From Colwellia marinimaniae (GTDB taxonomy: Bacteria > Pseudomonadota > Gammaproteobacteria > Enterobacterales > Alteromonadaceae): a stretch of DNA of 37,618 nt. This document shows positions 15,018 through 23,087 of this stretch, in pieces (within the stretch, counting starts at the first letter, position 1; every line of letters starts with the position of its first letter). Made by a program: the position numbers and the translations under genes. The stretch is from assembly GCF_002207865.1 (NCBI RefSeq), contig NZ_BDQM01000037.1, positions 1-37,618 of the forward strand. Direction: 5' to 3'. The notes beneath the pieces were generated by a model, which made no database searches, was not told the DNA's origin, and saw only the letters and a list, made by a program, of their open reading frames with translations.

Positions 15018-15518
15018 TTAGCTGTTCTTAATCATTTTTTTAACTTTTTTTAGCGCCACTTGTTTTTTAAGTGGCGATAAATAGTCAATAAATAACTTAC
15101 CTTTTAAATGATCAATTTCATGTTGCATAGCAATGGCAAGAAAATCATCACTGGTAATGGTTATTTTTTTACCGTCACGATCTAACGCTGTAACGGTAAC
15201 CTTGGTGAATCGCTCAACCTCCGCGTAATAACCAGGCACAGATAAACAGCCTTCTTCACCTTTAGCTTTTTCTTCGCCACTGACAATCTCTGGGTTGACT
15301 AAAACTAAAGGCTCATCACGATTTTCCGAAATATCGATAACCACCACGGCCTCACCACTACCAACTTGTGTTGCCGCAAGACCTATACCATCATCAGTAT
15401 CGTACATGGTCTCAAATAAATCATCGATTAAACCCTGAATTTTAGTGACATCGGCAACAGGTGTTGCTGGTTTTAATAGCTTATCATTAGGGGCGGTAAG
15501 TATGGTTAATACTGTCAT
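15018..15518 (-). CDS. def: Peptide deformylase
   Basis: 166 residues. It removes the formyl group from new polypeptides using a ferrous or zinc ion. All three motifs are intact: GIGLAATQVG (motif 1), EEGCLSVPG (motif 2, metal-ligand Cys), and QHEIDHLKGKLF (motif 3, two His ligands and catalytic Glu). It lies 28 bp from ubiX and 96 bp from mpl on the same strand. Most gammaproteobacteria have their main def beside fmt, so this may be an additional copy; the usual locus is not in the window. Confidence 0.94.
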   Translation of the reverse strand: MTVLTILTAPNDKLLKPATPVADVTKIQGLIDDLFETMYDTDDGIGLAATQVGSGEAVVVIDISENRDEPLVLVNPEIVSGEEKAKGEEGCLSVPGYYAEVERFTKVTVTALDRDGKKITITSDDFLAIAMQHEIDHLKGKLFIDYLSPLKKQVALKKVKKMIKNS

Positions 15519-15614
15519 TGTGCTTGCTTCTCTTTTTACGAATTTAGTTAAACTACTATTATACCAAACAGGTTGGTATGGTACGGAATGGCATTACTTA
15601 AACGGCTTGATTAT

Positions 15615-17015
15615 TTATACGGTTATCGTCGCCAAACGATTTAATAACTTGTCATGTATTCCGGCAAAACTACCGTTACTCATAACAACAATAATATCGC
15701 CTGCTTGGGCTTGTTGCGCTATATTTTCCACTAATGTTTCGATATTATCTGCGACTTGGCAAGGTGGCTGACACTGTTTGATCATGTCAGCCAATGACCA
15801 TTTTACTGGCTCGCCTTGATAGATAAACACCTGATCAGCATCGATAAGTGACTGAGGCAGTGCCTCTTTATGTACCCCTGATTTCATGGTGTTTGATCTA
15901 AGCTCTAATACGGCTAAGATACGCCCAGCTTGAGTTTGTTGTGTTATTTTAGCACGTACAGCTGCTAATGTTTTTGCTATGGCCGTAGGATGATGAGCAA
16001 AATCATCATAAACACTAATGCCATTGACTGTACCGCGTAGCTCAAAACGACGTTTAGTATTAATAAACTCTGCTAGCGCTTCAATAGCGACTGAGCTTGG
16101 TACACCCGCATGACGGGCCGCTGCTATTGCCATGACACCGTTATCAATATTAAAATCGCCAATGAGATCCCACTTAACTACGCCCTGTGTAGTACCGTCA
16201 AATTTAACGATAAATTCACTGCCTTGCGCATTTAACTTTTCAACTTGCCAACCCTTTTCAAGGTGAGTATCGTGCTGAGCAAACTCTGTGGCTGTCCAAC
16301 ACCCCATGGCTAATGTTTCACTAATGGCTGGGTCATTGGCGGGTGACAAAATCAAACCATTACTGGGTATCGTACGGATAAGGTGATGAAATTGTTTCTG
16401 AATATCACTGAGATCATTAAAAATATCACCATGATCAAACTCTAAATTATTGATCACTAACGTACGCGGACGGTAATGCAAAAATTTAGAGCGCTTATCA
16501 AAAAAAGCACTATCGTATTCATCGGCTTCAATGACAAAAAAAGGCGCATCACCTAGGCGAGCTGAGCAAGGAAAATTTTGTGGCACTCCGCCAATTAAAA
16601 AGCCAGGTGATAAATGTGCATATTCTAAAATCCACGCCAGCATACTTGTGGTAGTGGTTTTACCATGAGTACCAGCAACGGCAATTACCCAGCGGTCTTG
16701 TAGTACATTATCTAGCAACCATTGTGGACCAGAAATATAAGGGATATTACGATCTAACATATATTCCACCATGGCGTTACCGCGGGACATGGCATTGCCA
16801 ACAATAACCATATCAATATCATCGCTGAAATTTTCTACCTGGTAACCAGAGTTTAACTCAATACCAAGTTGCTCTAGCTGAGTGCTCATTGGTGGATACA
16901 CATTTGCATCAGAGCCACTGACTTTAAAACCGAGTTGCTTAGCTATAGCAGCAATACCTCCCATGAAAGTACCACAAATGCCTAATATATGAAGATGTTG
17001 ATTTTTTTTGCTCAT
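15615..17015 (-). CDS. mpl: UDP-N-acetylmuramate:tripeptide ligase Mpl (murein recycling)
   Basis: Mpl joins recycled L-Ala-gamma-D-Glu-meso-diaminopimelate to UDP-N-acetylmuramate, returning cell-wall peptides to synthesis. Family motifs: LHILGICGTFMGGIA, GSDANVYPPMSTQL, ATP site VAGTHGKTTTTSMLAW, IEADEYDSAFFDKRSKF, NNLEFDHGDIF, and DDFAHHPTAIAKT. The frame extends to a TTG at 17030, but ATG at 17015 (MSKKNQHLH) agrees with the family N-terminus and is preferred (466 residues). First gene of an mpl-def-ubiX cluster; divergent from the reductase gene at 17125. Confidence 0.96.
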   Translation of the reverse strand: MSKKNQHLHILGICGTFMGGIAAIAKQLGFKVSGSDANVYPPMSTQLEQLGIELNSGYQVENFSDDIDMVIVGNAMSRGNAMVEYMLDRNIPYISGPQWLLDNVLQDRWVIAVAGTHGKTTTTSMLAWILEYAHLSPGFLIGGVPQNFPCSARLGDAPFFVIEADEYDSAFFDKRSKFLHYRPRTLVINNLEFDHGDIFNDLSDIQKQFHHLIRTIPSNGLILSPANDPAISETLAMGCWTATEFAQHDTHLEKGWQVEKLNAQGSEFIVKFDGTTQGVVKWDLIGDFNIDNGVMAIAAARHAGVPSSVAIEALAEFINTKRRFELRGTVNGISVYDDFAHHPTAIAKTLAAVRAKITQQTQAGRILAVLELRSNTMKSGVHKEALPQSLIDADQVFIYQGEPVKWSLADMIKQCQPPCQVADNIETLVENIAQQAQAGDIIVVMSNGSFAGIHDKLLNRLATITV

Positions 17016-17124
17016 AGATATAATAATCAAGGATAAAGAAGCGCTATAATTGGCGATATCATACCTTAATTACTAAGCTTTAGCTGTAAACAGACTCCTT
17101 AAACTTAGTTGAGTAAATTAAAAA

Positions 17125-18294
17125 ATGGCCCTATCAACCGCGACAAAGCAAACATTCCAATTAATTTGTCAAAAAATTCAAATAGAAACCCATGATGTAA
17201 AAACTTTTATTTTCTCCTACCCAAGATCAGCAAATAAGTTATCTTTTCGCTACTACGCGGGCCAGCACCTCAACTTTACTTTTAAAATGGCCGGAAAAAT
17301 ACAACCTTGCTGTTATACCCTGTCTTCTTCACCGACAACAGTCGATTACCTTAGCATCACGATAAAGCGCATCCCACAAGGAAAGATATCTAACTATTTC
17401 CATGACCACTTTAAGGTAGGTCAGACTATTTCTACCCAAGAGGTAGCTGGCAACTTTTATCTTGGCGAGTCTGTTCCGCCCAAGGTATTACTGTTAAGTG
17501 CTGGCAGTGGCATTACCCCAATGCTTGCCATGCTACGTTATATGGTCGCTAAACAATGTAAAAATCAAGTGGTCTTTATTCATAGTGCGCAAAAAGAAAC
17601 CGACTTGATTGCTCACACTGAAATTGTTAGCTTGGCTAGGCAGCATGGTAATTGCAAAATAATTTACACCCTTACTCAAGTTGCTAGTCCACAATGGTAT
17701 GGCTTTCAAGGACGATTAAATGAGCACATGCTGCACAATATTGAGCAACTTAGTCATTATCAAACCTTCGTTTGTGGACCGAAATTATTCAGAAAATCTG
17801 CTCAACAGCTATTAGCAAAATTAGGTTTACAGCCTAGCAATTACCATTACGAAAGTTATGGTGAATATGAATATTCGAAGCCAAGTGTTAGTTCAACTAA
17901 TACAAATGTCCTTGCTATTAATGCAGTGGTCAATTCTGCTAATACAAGTGTCAATTTTGCTAAGAAAAAAAATATAATGCCAAATACGATAACTGAAAAT
18001 AAAATAACAAAACCAGTGGAAAAAACCGCTAAAATATCGATTTCCTTTAACCGTTGGCATAAAAAATGCGAAGGTAATAAAGAAGATTCACTACTTGAGC
18101 AAGGGGAAGCCGCCGGTTTAATATTGCCTTATTCATGTCGGGCTGGTTGTTGTGGCAGTTGTAAAGCGAAATTAATAAGCGGTCAAGTCAAGCAACATTC
18201 AACCAATGGCTTATCTGCGGTAGAAAAGCAACAAGGCTATATTTTACTTTGCAGTTGTAACGCGTTAACCGATGTTGTGCTGAGCCATGAGTAA
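17125..18294 (+). CDS. FAD/NAD(P)/2Fe-2S oxidoreductase (Hcr-like)
   Basis: 389-residue three-domain electron-transfer protein. An FAD-binding domain with QPCCYTLSSSP (residues about 60-75) comes first. An NAD(P)-binding domain follows with LLSAGSGITPMLAMLRY and FVCGPKLF. A C-terminal plant-type 2Fe-2S ferredoxin domain has ligands Cys338, Cys343, Cys346 and Cys376 (CRAGCCGSC...LLCSC). This order matches Hcr, the NADH reductase of hybrid cluster protein, and related reductases. No hcp lies beside it, so the electron acceptor is unknown. Between the last two domains is a low-complexity Asn/Thr/Lys linker of about 60 residues. No clear ribosome site. Divergent from mpl. Confidence 0.85.
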   Translation: MALSTATKQTFQLICQKIQIETHDVKTFIFSYPRSANKLSFRYYAGQHLNFTFKMAGKIQPCCYTLSSSPTTVDYLSITIKRIPQGKISNYFHDHFKVGQTISTQEVAGNFYLGESVPPKVLLLSAGSGITPMLAMLRYMVAKQCKNQVVFIHSAQKETDLIAHTEIVSLARQHGNCKIIYTLTQVASPQWYGFQGRLNEHMLHNIEQLSHYQTFVCGPKLFRKSAQQLLAKLGLQPSNYHYESYGEYEYSKPSVSSTNTNVLAINAVVNSANTSVNFAKKKNIMPNTITENKITKPVEKTAKISISFNRWHKKCEGNKEDSLLEQGEAAGLILPYSCRAGCCGSCKAKLISGQVKQHSTNGLSAVEKQQGYILLCSCNALTDVVLSHE

Positions 18295-18318
18295 GTCAGA
18301 CGTTTAGCGCTTTAAAGA

Positions 18319-19186
18319 CTAAAAAACATAGCCAAGAATGACTACTAAACGGTAATCATTTTTCTCAGGTATACCCCCTTCGCTATTAGGCTTTGGCTTG
18401 TCAGTACGATCGGCATAGAAAGTTAAATCAAGCTCAAAATCATTGGTCAAATCGATTGTAAACCCGTTTTTAAATGGTGGCTATTACCACCAAAGGCTGC
18501 ATCAAGCATTTGTATATTATATGAAACATTGAAATATATCCTCGGGCTGAAGAACCAGTAATAAGATGAAGTGAAACGTTCGCTATCGGCGGTAACTTTT
18601 TTTATTCGTATTTTGGTCTTACTAACGACTATAATCTGCGATGTAATTCGCCTTAAAGCGACTGCTCGAACTTCGCCTTTGCATGCCAGCAGAAAAAGTA
18701 TAATCGACTTGAACAGTGTTACCTTGCCGTAAATTAATACCTACGTTTATATAGCCATCCCATAAATCTCTTTCCTTTTTGTCCAAAGAGGCTATAGATA
18801 AAAGGCTATTTAAATATAGTGAGTAGTAACAGCATGTTTAACTAAAGATAATTCACCATCTTTTAGTACAAAATAACCTTCCGCTATAGTGCCATCAAAC
18901 ATACCAATACTTTGCCATTGCCTTACTACCTAACTCAACTACATCGTACCAATCTGCATATTAAGTCCTCACTATCGAACTCTAATTTTTCACCGTACAT
19001 TGAAACTATATCGCCTTTGAGTCACTCGTCTGAGGTGAGTTTGAGCCAATCAAAGTCTTGCTGATAAACTAGGATTGGTTTTTGCCAAATACTTAACTCT
19101 TCATTGGCATGGCCACTAATCGACGTAGTTAATAAAAAGATGACAAAATAAATTTTAGCTAACACAGAGACTATCAATTTATTCAT
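18319..19186 (-). pseudogene. Inactivated DUF481 (YdiY-like) outer-membrane protein gene
   Basis: ATG at 19186 opens a signal peptide (MNKLIVSVLAKIYFVIFLLT, then SGHANEE) and the DUF481-type start WLKLTSDE. At codon 55 a TGA (19022-19024) replaces the expected Trp before LKGDIVSMYGEKLEFDSED. Frameshifts follow. The far end is clear: DLTNDFELDLTFYADRTDKP and NDYRLVVILGYVF, then TAG (18319-18321), a typical barrel end with a terminal aromatic residue. DUF481 proteins are salt-induced outer-membrane barrels. Several lesions show it is dead. Confidence 0.78.
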
Positions 19187-19395
19187 AAACGCTCTCATTC
19201 ATCAAAGGCATTAACGTTATAAAAAGCCATAAAAGTCAGCTGTATAAATACCAAAAATATATATTTACCTGACTATAAATATCAATAAAGGCGTTCTTGG
19301 CCTTATATTTTAAACATAACAGGTAAATAAGTATAAATTCTTAGAGGCAACTAGCTAAATATATTCTATAGTAGATTCTTACATGACTTATCAGC

Positions 19396-19432
19396 GCACC
19401 AAAAAAGAGCAACACGAGCACCGTTTCGGTGC
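19396..19432. promoter_or_regulatory. Two NtrC-binding-like boxes upstream of glnA
   Basis: GCACCgtttcGGTGC (19418-19432) is a full match to the NtrC consensus core GCACC-N5-GGTGC. A weaker site, GCACCaaaaaAGAGC (19396-19410), is centred 22 bp upstream, two helical turns away, fitting cooperative enhancer binding. They lie about 55-90 bp before the -24 element. Confidence 0.8.
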
Positions 19433-19484
19433 GTAATGTAAGGTTAAAACAATAAAAAAGCTTATAAATCAATGCACTTAATCT

Positions 19485-19500
19485 TGGCACGATTTTAGCT
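19485..19500 (+). promoter_or_regulatory. Sigma-54 promoter of glnA
   Basis: TGGCAC (19485-19490), five bases, then TAGCT (19496-19500). The GG and GC doublets are separated by ten bases as sigma-54 needs; the -12 box differs from TTGCW at one position. The predicted start leaves a leader of about 110 nt before glnA. Confidence 0.75.
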
Positions 19501-19619
19501 TATTCAATGAACAATAATAGATGAATAATGATAGTAACCAACCTTGATAACTTCATCCATGTTAAAACTTACTTGGCTATTTAAAAAATTTATAAAATTA
19601 ACCTCACTGGAGAGACAAA

Positions 19620-21026
19620 ATGTCACAAGCAGTATTCGACTTAATTAAAGAGCACGATGTCAAATTTATTGACCTTCGTTTTACTGATTCAAAAGGTAAA
19701 GAACAACACATTTCAATTCCTCATCACCAAGTAAATGAAGACTTTTTTGAAGACGGTAAAATGTTCGATGGTTCTTCAATTGAAGGCTGGAAAGGCATTG
19801 ATGAGTCCGACATGGTTATGATGCCTGATGCATCAACAGCAGTATTAGACCCATTTACTGAAGCGGTAACATTAAATATTCGTTGTGACATTTTAGAGCC
19901 TAGCACTTTGCAAGGCTACAGCCGTGATCCACGTTCGGTAGCCCATCGTGCTGAAGAATATTTACGCAGTACTGGCATTGCTGATACGGTATTAATTGGT
20001 CCTGAGCCAGAATTCTTCGTTTTTGATGATGTACGTTTCCACACTGACATGAGTGGTTCTTTCTACAAGATTGATGATAAAGAAGCGGCTTGGAACTCTG
20101 GTACCAAATACGAAGAAGGTAACATGGGTCACCGTCCTGGTGTTAAAGGCGGTTATTTCCCCACAGCTCCAGTAGATTCTTCTCAAGATTTACGTTCAGC
20201 CATGTGTTTAGTGATGGAAGATATGGGCTTAGTGGTTGAAGCGCATCATCATGAAGTAGCTACTTGTGGTCAAAATGAAATTGCTTGTCGCTTTAATACC
20301 TTGGTTAAAAAAGCAGATGAAGTACAAATCTATAAATATGTAGTACATAACGTTGCTCACGCTTACGGTAAAACAGCTACTTTCATGCCTAAGCCATTAG
20401 TGGGTGATAACGGTAGTGGTATGCATGTGCATCAATCACTTGCCAAAGATGGCGTTAACTTATTCTCTGGTGATAAGTACGGCGGCTTGTCTGAAATGGC
20501 GATTTTCTATATTGGCGGTATCATCAAGCATGCTAAAGCATTAAATGCTTTCACTAACGCTTCAACTAACTCATACAAGCGTCTTGTCCCTGGTTTTGAA
20601 GCACCTGTTATGCTGGCATACTCAGCAAGAAACCGTTCTGCTTCAATCCGTATTCCTATGGTACCTACACCAAAAGCAATGCGTATCGAAGTTCGCTTCC
20701 CTGATCCAACGATGAACCCTTACTTAGGCTTCACAGCAATGTTAATGGCTGGCCTTGACGGTATTAAAAATAAAATCCATCCTGGCGAAGCCATGGATAA
20801 AGATTTATACGACTTACCTCCAGAAGAAGCGGCAGAAATTCCACAAGTTTGTTCATCATTTGAAGAAGCCCTTGATGCCTTAGAAGCGGACAACGACTTC
20901 TTAACCGTAGGTGACGTTATGGATATCGATATGATTAATGCTTACATTGGCCTTAAGCGTAAAGAAATTGAACTATTGAATGCGACTACTCACCCGGTTG
21001 AATTTGATATGTACTACAGCGTTTAA
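19620..21026 (+). CDS. glnA: Glutamine synthetase type I
   Basis: 468 residues. It makes glutamine from glutamate, ammonia and ATP, the central nitrogen-assimilation step; the active form is a dodecamer. Motifs: FDGSSIEGWKGIDESDM, PEPEFFVFDDV, VEAHHHEVA, NGSGMHVHQSL and RSASIRIP. The adenylylation tyrosine is exactly Tyr397 in DLYDLPPEEA, so GlnE control is expected. ATG at 19620 follows GGAGAG. Transcription is probably from the sigma-54 promoter under NtrC. Followed by a terminator, then the DUF4124 gene and glnLG. Confidence 0.98.
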   Translation: MSQAVFDLIKEHDVKFIDLRFTDSKGKEQHISIPHHQVNEDFFEDGKMFDGSSIEGWKGIDESDMVMMPDASTAVLDPFTEAVTLNIRCDILEPSTLQGYSRDPRSVAHRAEEYLRSTGIADTVLIGPEPEFFVFDDVRFHTDMSGSFYKIDDKEAAWNSGTKYEEGNMGHRPGVKGGYFPTAPVDSSQDLRSAMCLVMEDMGLVVEAHHHEVATCGQNEIACRFNTLVKKADEVQIYKYVVHNVAHAYGKTATFMPKPLVGDNGSGMHVHQSLAKDGVNLFSGDKYGGLSEMAIFYIGGIIKHAKALNAFTNASTNSYKRLVPGFEAPVMLAYSARNRSASIRIPMVPTPKAMRIEVRFPDPTMNPYLGFTAMLMAGLDGIKNKIHPGEAMDKDLYDLPPEEAAEIPQVCSSFEEALDALEADNDFLTVGDVMDIDMINAYIGLKRKEIELLNATTHPVEFDMYYSV

Positions 21027-21065
21027 TTTCGCCTAACACTATCTTGGTAGCGCTTGCGCTCATTA

Positions 21066-21094
21066 TAAAAAGCTCACTTAGGTGAGTTTTTTTA
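21066..21094 (+). terminator. Intrinsic terminator after glnA
   Basis: Stem CTCAC (21073-21077) / GTGAG (21082-21086) with loop TTAG, A-run before and TTTTTTT after. It separates glnA from the regulatory genes. Confidence 0.8.
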
Positions 21095-21283
21095 TGGGTT
21101 AAATAGCAACATCGGAGCATAAAAGTAACAAGCTTGCCATAATGCACCTTAAAATGTACTTATTGACAGATAAAACAATAAAAACATTTTTTTGTATAAA
21201 TTATAGCTATATACTTATATTAGCGTACATTATGGAACGATGCGGATGTTGAGCACCCAAGCACAGGAACAATTTAACGAACT

Positions 21284-21802
21284 ATGATCAAGTTATTGCT
21301 ATTTTCACTATTGGGAATTACATTAGCAGCTCCTGTGCACCCAAGTACCGCCAAAATTTATGTCTGGCGTAATGAACAAGGTGTATTAGTTTTTTCGGAC
21401 TCTCCCCGAGCAGGCGCTGTAGAAGTAATAACTAAGCCGGGTAATATCATTCAATCAAGCACTTCGATTGAGACTAAAGTACTCGATATCTCGCCGCAAG
21501 TGACCATCGAAGAATACGAAATAGTTATCAATACACCTAAAAACAATGCCACAATACGTGATAATACTGGCTCTATATATATTGGCGGGGGTATCAAGCC
21601 AAGATTTAAATCTGGGCTAGAAGTACAATTACTCCTTGACGGCAAGCCTCATCAAAGTCCACAAAATCACTCTATGTTTTCTCTAAGAAATATTGATAGG
21701 GGTGAACATAAAATAAAAATGTTATTACTTGATGAAGAAGGCAAGGTTATTGCATCATCAGCATCAGTAACGTTTTATATGCATAGAGCTTCAACTAACT
21801 AA
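21284..21802 (+). CDS. Secreted DUF4124-domain protein
   Basis: 172 residues. A signal peptide (about 1-22, MIKLLLFSLLGITLAAP) is followed by a DUF4124 domain, IYVWRNEQGVLVFSDSPR (about residues 25-42), whose usual form is YKWVDENGVVHFSDTP. The remaining 100 residues read as a beta-sandwich with a repeated hydrophobic pattern. Such proteins are periplasmic and of unknown role, often found between glnA and glnL in gammaproteobacteria, which suggests a conserved but unexplained association with nitrogen control. ATG at 21284 has weak AACGAA upstream. Confidence 0.85.
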   Translation: MIKLLLFSLLGITLAAPVHPSTAKIYVWRNEQGVLVFSDSPRAGAVEVITKPGNIIQSSTSIETKVLDISPQVTIEEYEIVINTPKNNATIRDNTGSIYIGGGIKPRFKSGLEVQLLLDGKPHQSPQNHSMFSLRNIDRGEHKIKMLLLDEEGKVIASSASVTFYMHRASTN

Positions 21803-21928
21803 GTTAACCATTTAACTATCAGCCCACGCTATCAAAGAGCTAGCAAGAGATCTAACAAAATTAACTCTTGTTAGTTCAAAAAAATGATACTGCATATAAA
21901 ACATTTCTTTAGTAAAATTGCATTTAAC

Positions 21929-21944
21929 GCACCAAAATAGTGCA
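21929..21944. promoter_or_regulatory. NtrC-like box just upstream of glnL
   Basis: GCACCaaaatAGTGCA differs from the consensus GCACC-N5-GGTGCA at one base. It ends 28 bp before the glnL ATG, placing it over or next to a sigma-70 promoter. In enteric bacteria NtrC represses glnL from such a site. Confidence 0.68.
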
Positions 21945-21971
21945 AGATGATGTATCTCCCTGAGGTTTTTT

Positions 21972-23087
21972 ATGCACAGTCGAAGTTATATACAAGAGCA
22001 GAAGTTATCCTATCAGCAATCTCTCGCTAATCAATTGGTGACTGCCGTCATTATTCTCAATGCAGAACTTGCCATCGTATATGCAAACCCTGCTGCCGAG
22101 GCACTACTAAACAAGAGCCTTTATCGTTTATATAATACCGCAGCTGAAAGCATTTTTGCCAAGACCAGCATTAATAGCACGCGTTTAAAACAACTCATTG
22201 CCACCGGTCAAGAGTTTACTGACAGCGATATAGTAATTGAACTCAATGAAAGCCATCGCTTTACCGCAGAAGTTACCGCTTCTTCGGTCGAGTTTGCACA
22301 AACCCCTCATGTATTACTTGAATTTAAACAAATAGACCAACAAAAACAGATAAGCCTAGAGGTTTTTCAGCATCAACAATGGCTTGCCGCCCGTGACCTA
22401 ATAAAAGGCCTAGCCCACGAAATTAAAAATCCACTTGCGGGTTTACGTGGTGCAGCACAATTATTAAGTAAAGAAGTGAGTGAGGAGCAACAAGAATACA
22501 CCAGCATGATAATCGAGCAAGCTGATAGACTGACAAATTTAGTTGATCGTTTACTTGGTCCAAATCAATTACCGCAAATAAAAGCACATAATATTCACGG
22601 TATACTCGAAAAAGTATGTCAGCTGGTAAGTTATTCAAATGGACAAAAATTTCATTTATTGCGTGACTATGATCCCTCACTTCCCCAGGTTGAATGTGAT
22701 CAAGAAAAACTGCAACAAGCAGTACTTAATATTGTTAATAATGCTATTCAAGCGATTGATGAAATACATGACATTACCATAAAAACACGTATCGCCAGCA
22801 ATAAGACCATTCATGGCAAACGTGTTAAGTTAGCGGTGCAAATTAGTATTATTGATAATGGCCCTGGCATTCCGAGTAAAATTCAAGATACTTTATTCTA
22901 CCCTATGGTGTCTGGACGTTCGAATGGCACAGGATTAGGTTTGTCCATTGCGCAAACCCTGATCAATCAGCACCAAGGTAAGCTATCGTGCCATAGCCGC
23001 CCTGGTCATACTGAATTTACCATTCTACTACCATTGAAACAACAGCCTTTAAATCAAACACCTTTATCACAAGAGAATGAATTATGA
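21972..23087 (+). CDS. glnL: Nitrogen sensor kinase NtrB
   Basis: 371-residue cytoplasmic histidine kinase/phosphatase that, with PII protein, sets the phosphorylation of NtrC. A PAS domain (about 20-125) is followed by the H-box GLAHEIKNPLAG with His149, the N-box NIVNNAIQAID, and the G-boxes DNGPGIP and GTGLGLSIAQ. No transmembrane segment is seen, as expected. Its last codons overlap glnG by 4 bp (ATGA), so translation is coupled. ATG at 21972 follows CTGAGG. Confidence 0.96.
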   Translation: MHSRSYIQEQKLSYQQSLANQLVTAVIILNAELAIVYANPAAEALLNKSLYRLYNTAAESIFAKTSINSTRLKQLIATGQEFTDSDIVIELNESHRFTAEVTASSVEFAQTPHVLLEFKQIDQQKQISLEVFQHQQWLAARDLIKGLAHEIKNPLAGLRGAAQLLSKEVSEEQQEYTSMIIEQADRLTNLVDRLLGPNQLPQIKAHNIHGILEKVCQLVSYSNGQKFHLLRDYDPSLPQVECDQEKLQQAVLNIVNNAIQAIDEIHDITIKTRIASNKTIHGKRVKLAVQISIIDNGPGIPSKIQDTLFYPMVSGRSNGTGLGLSIAQTLINQHQGKLSCHSRPGHTEFTILLPLKQQPLNQTPLSQENEL

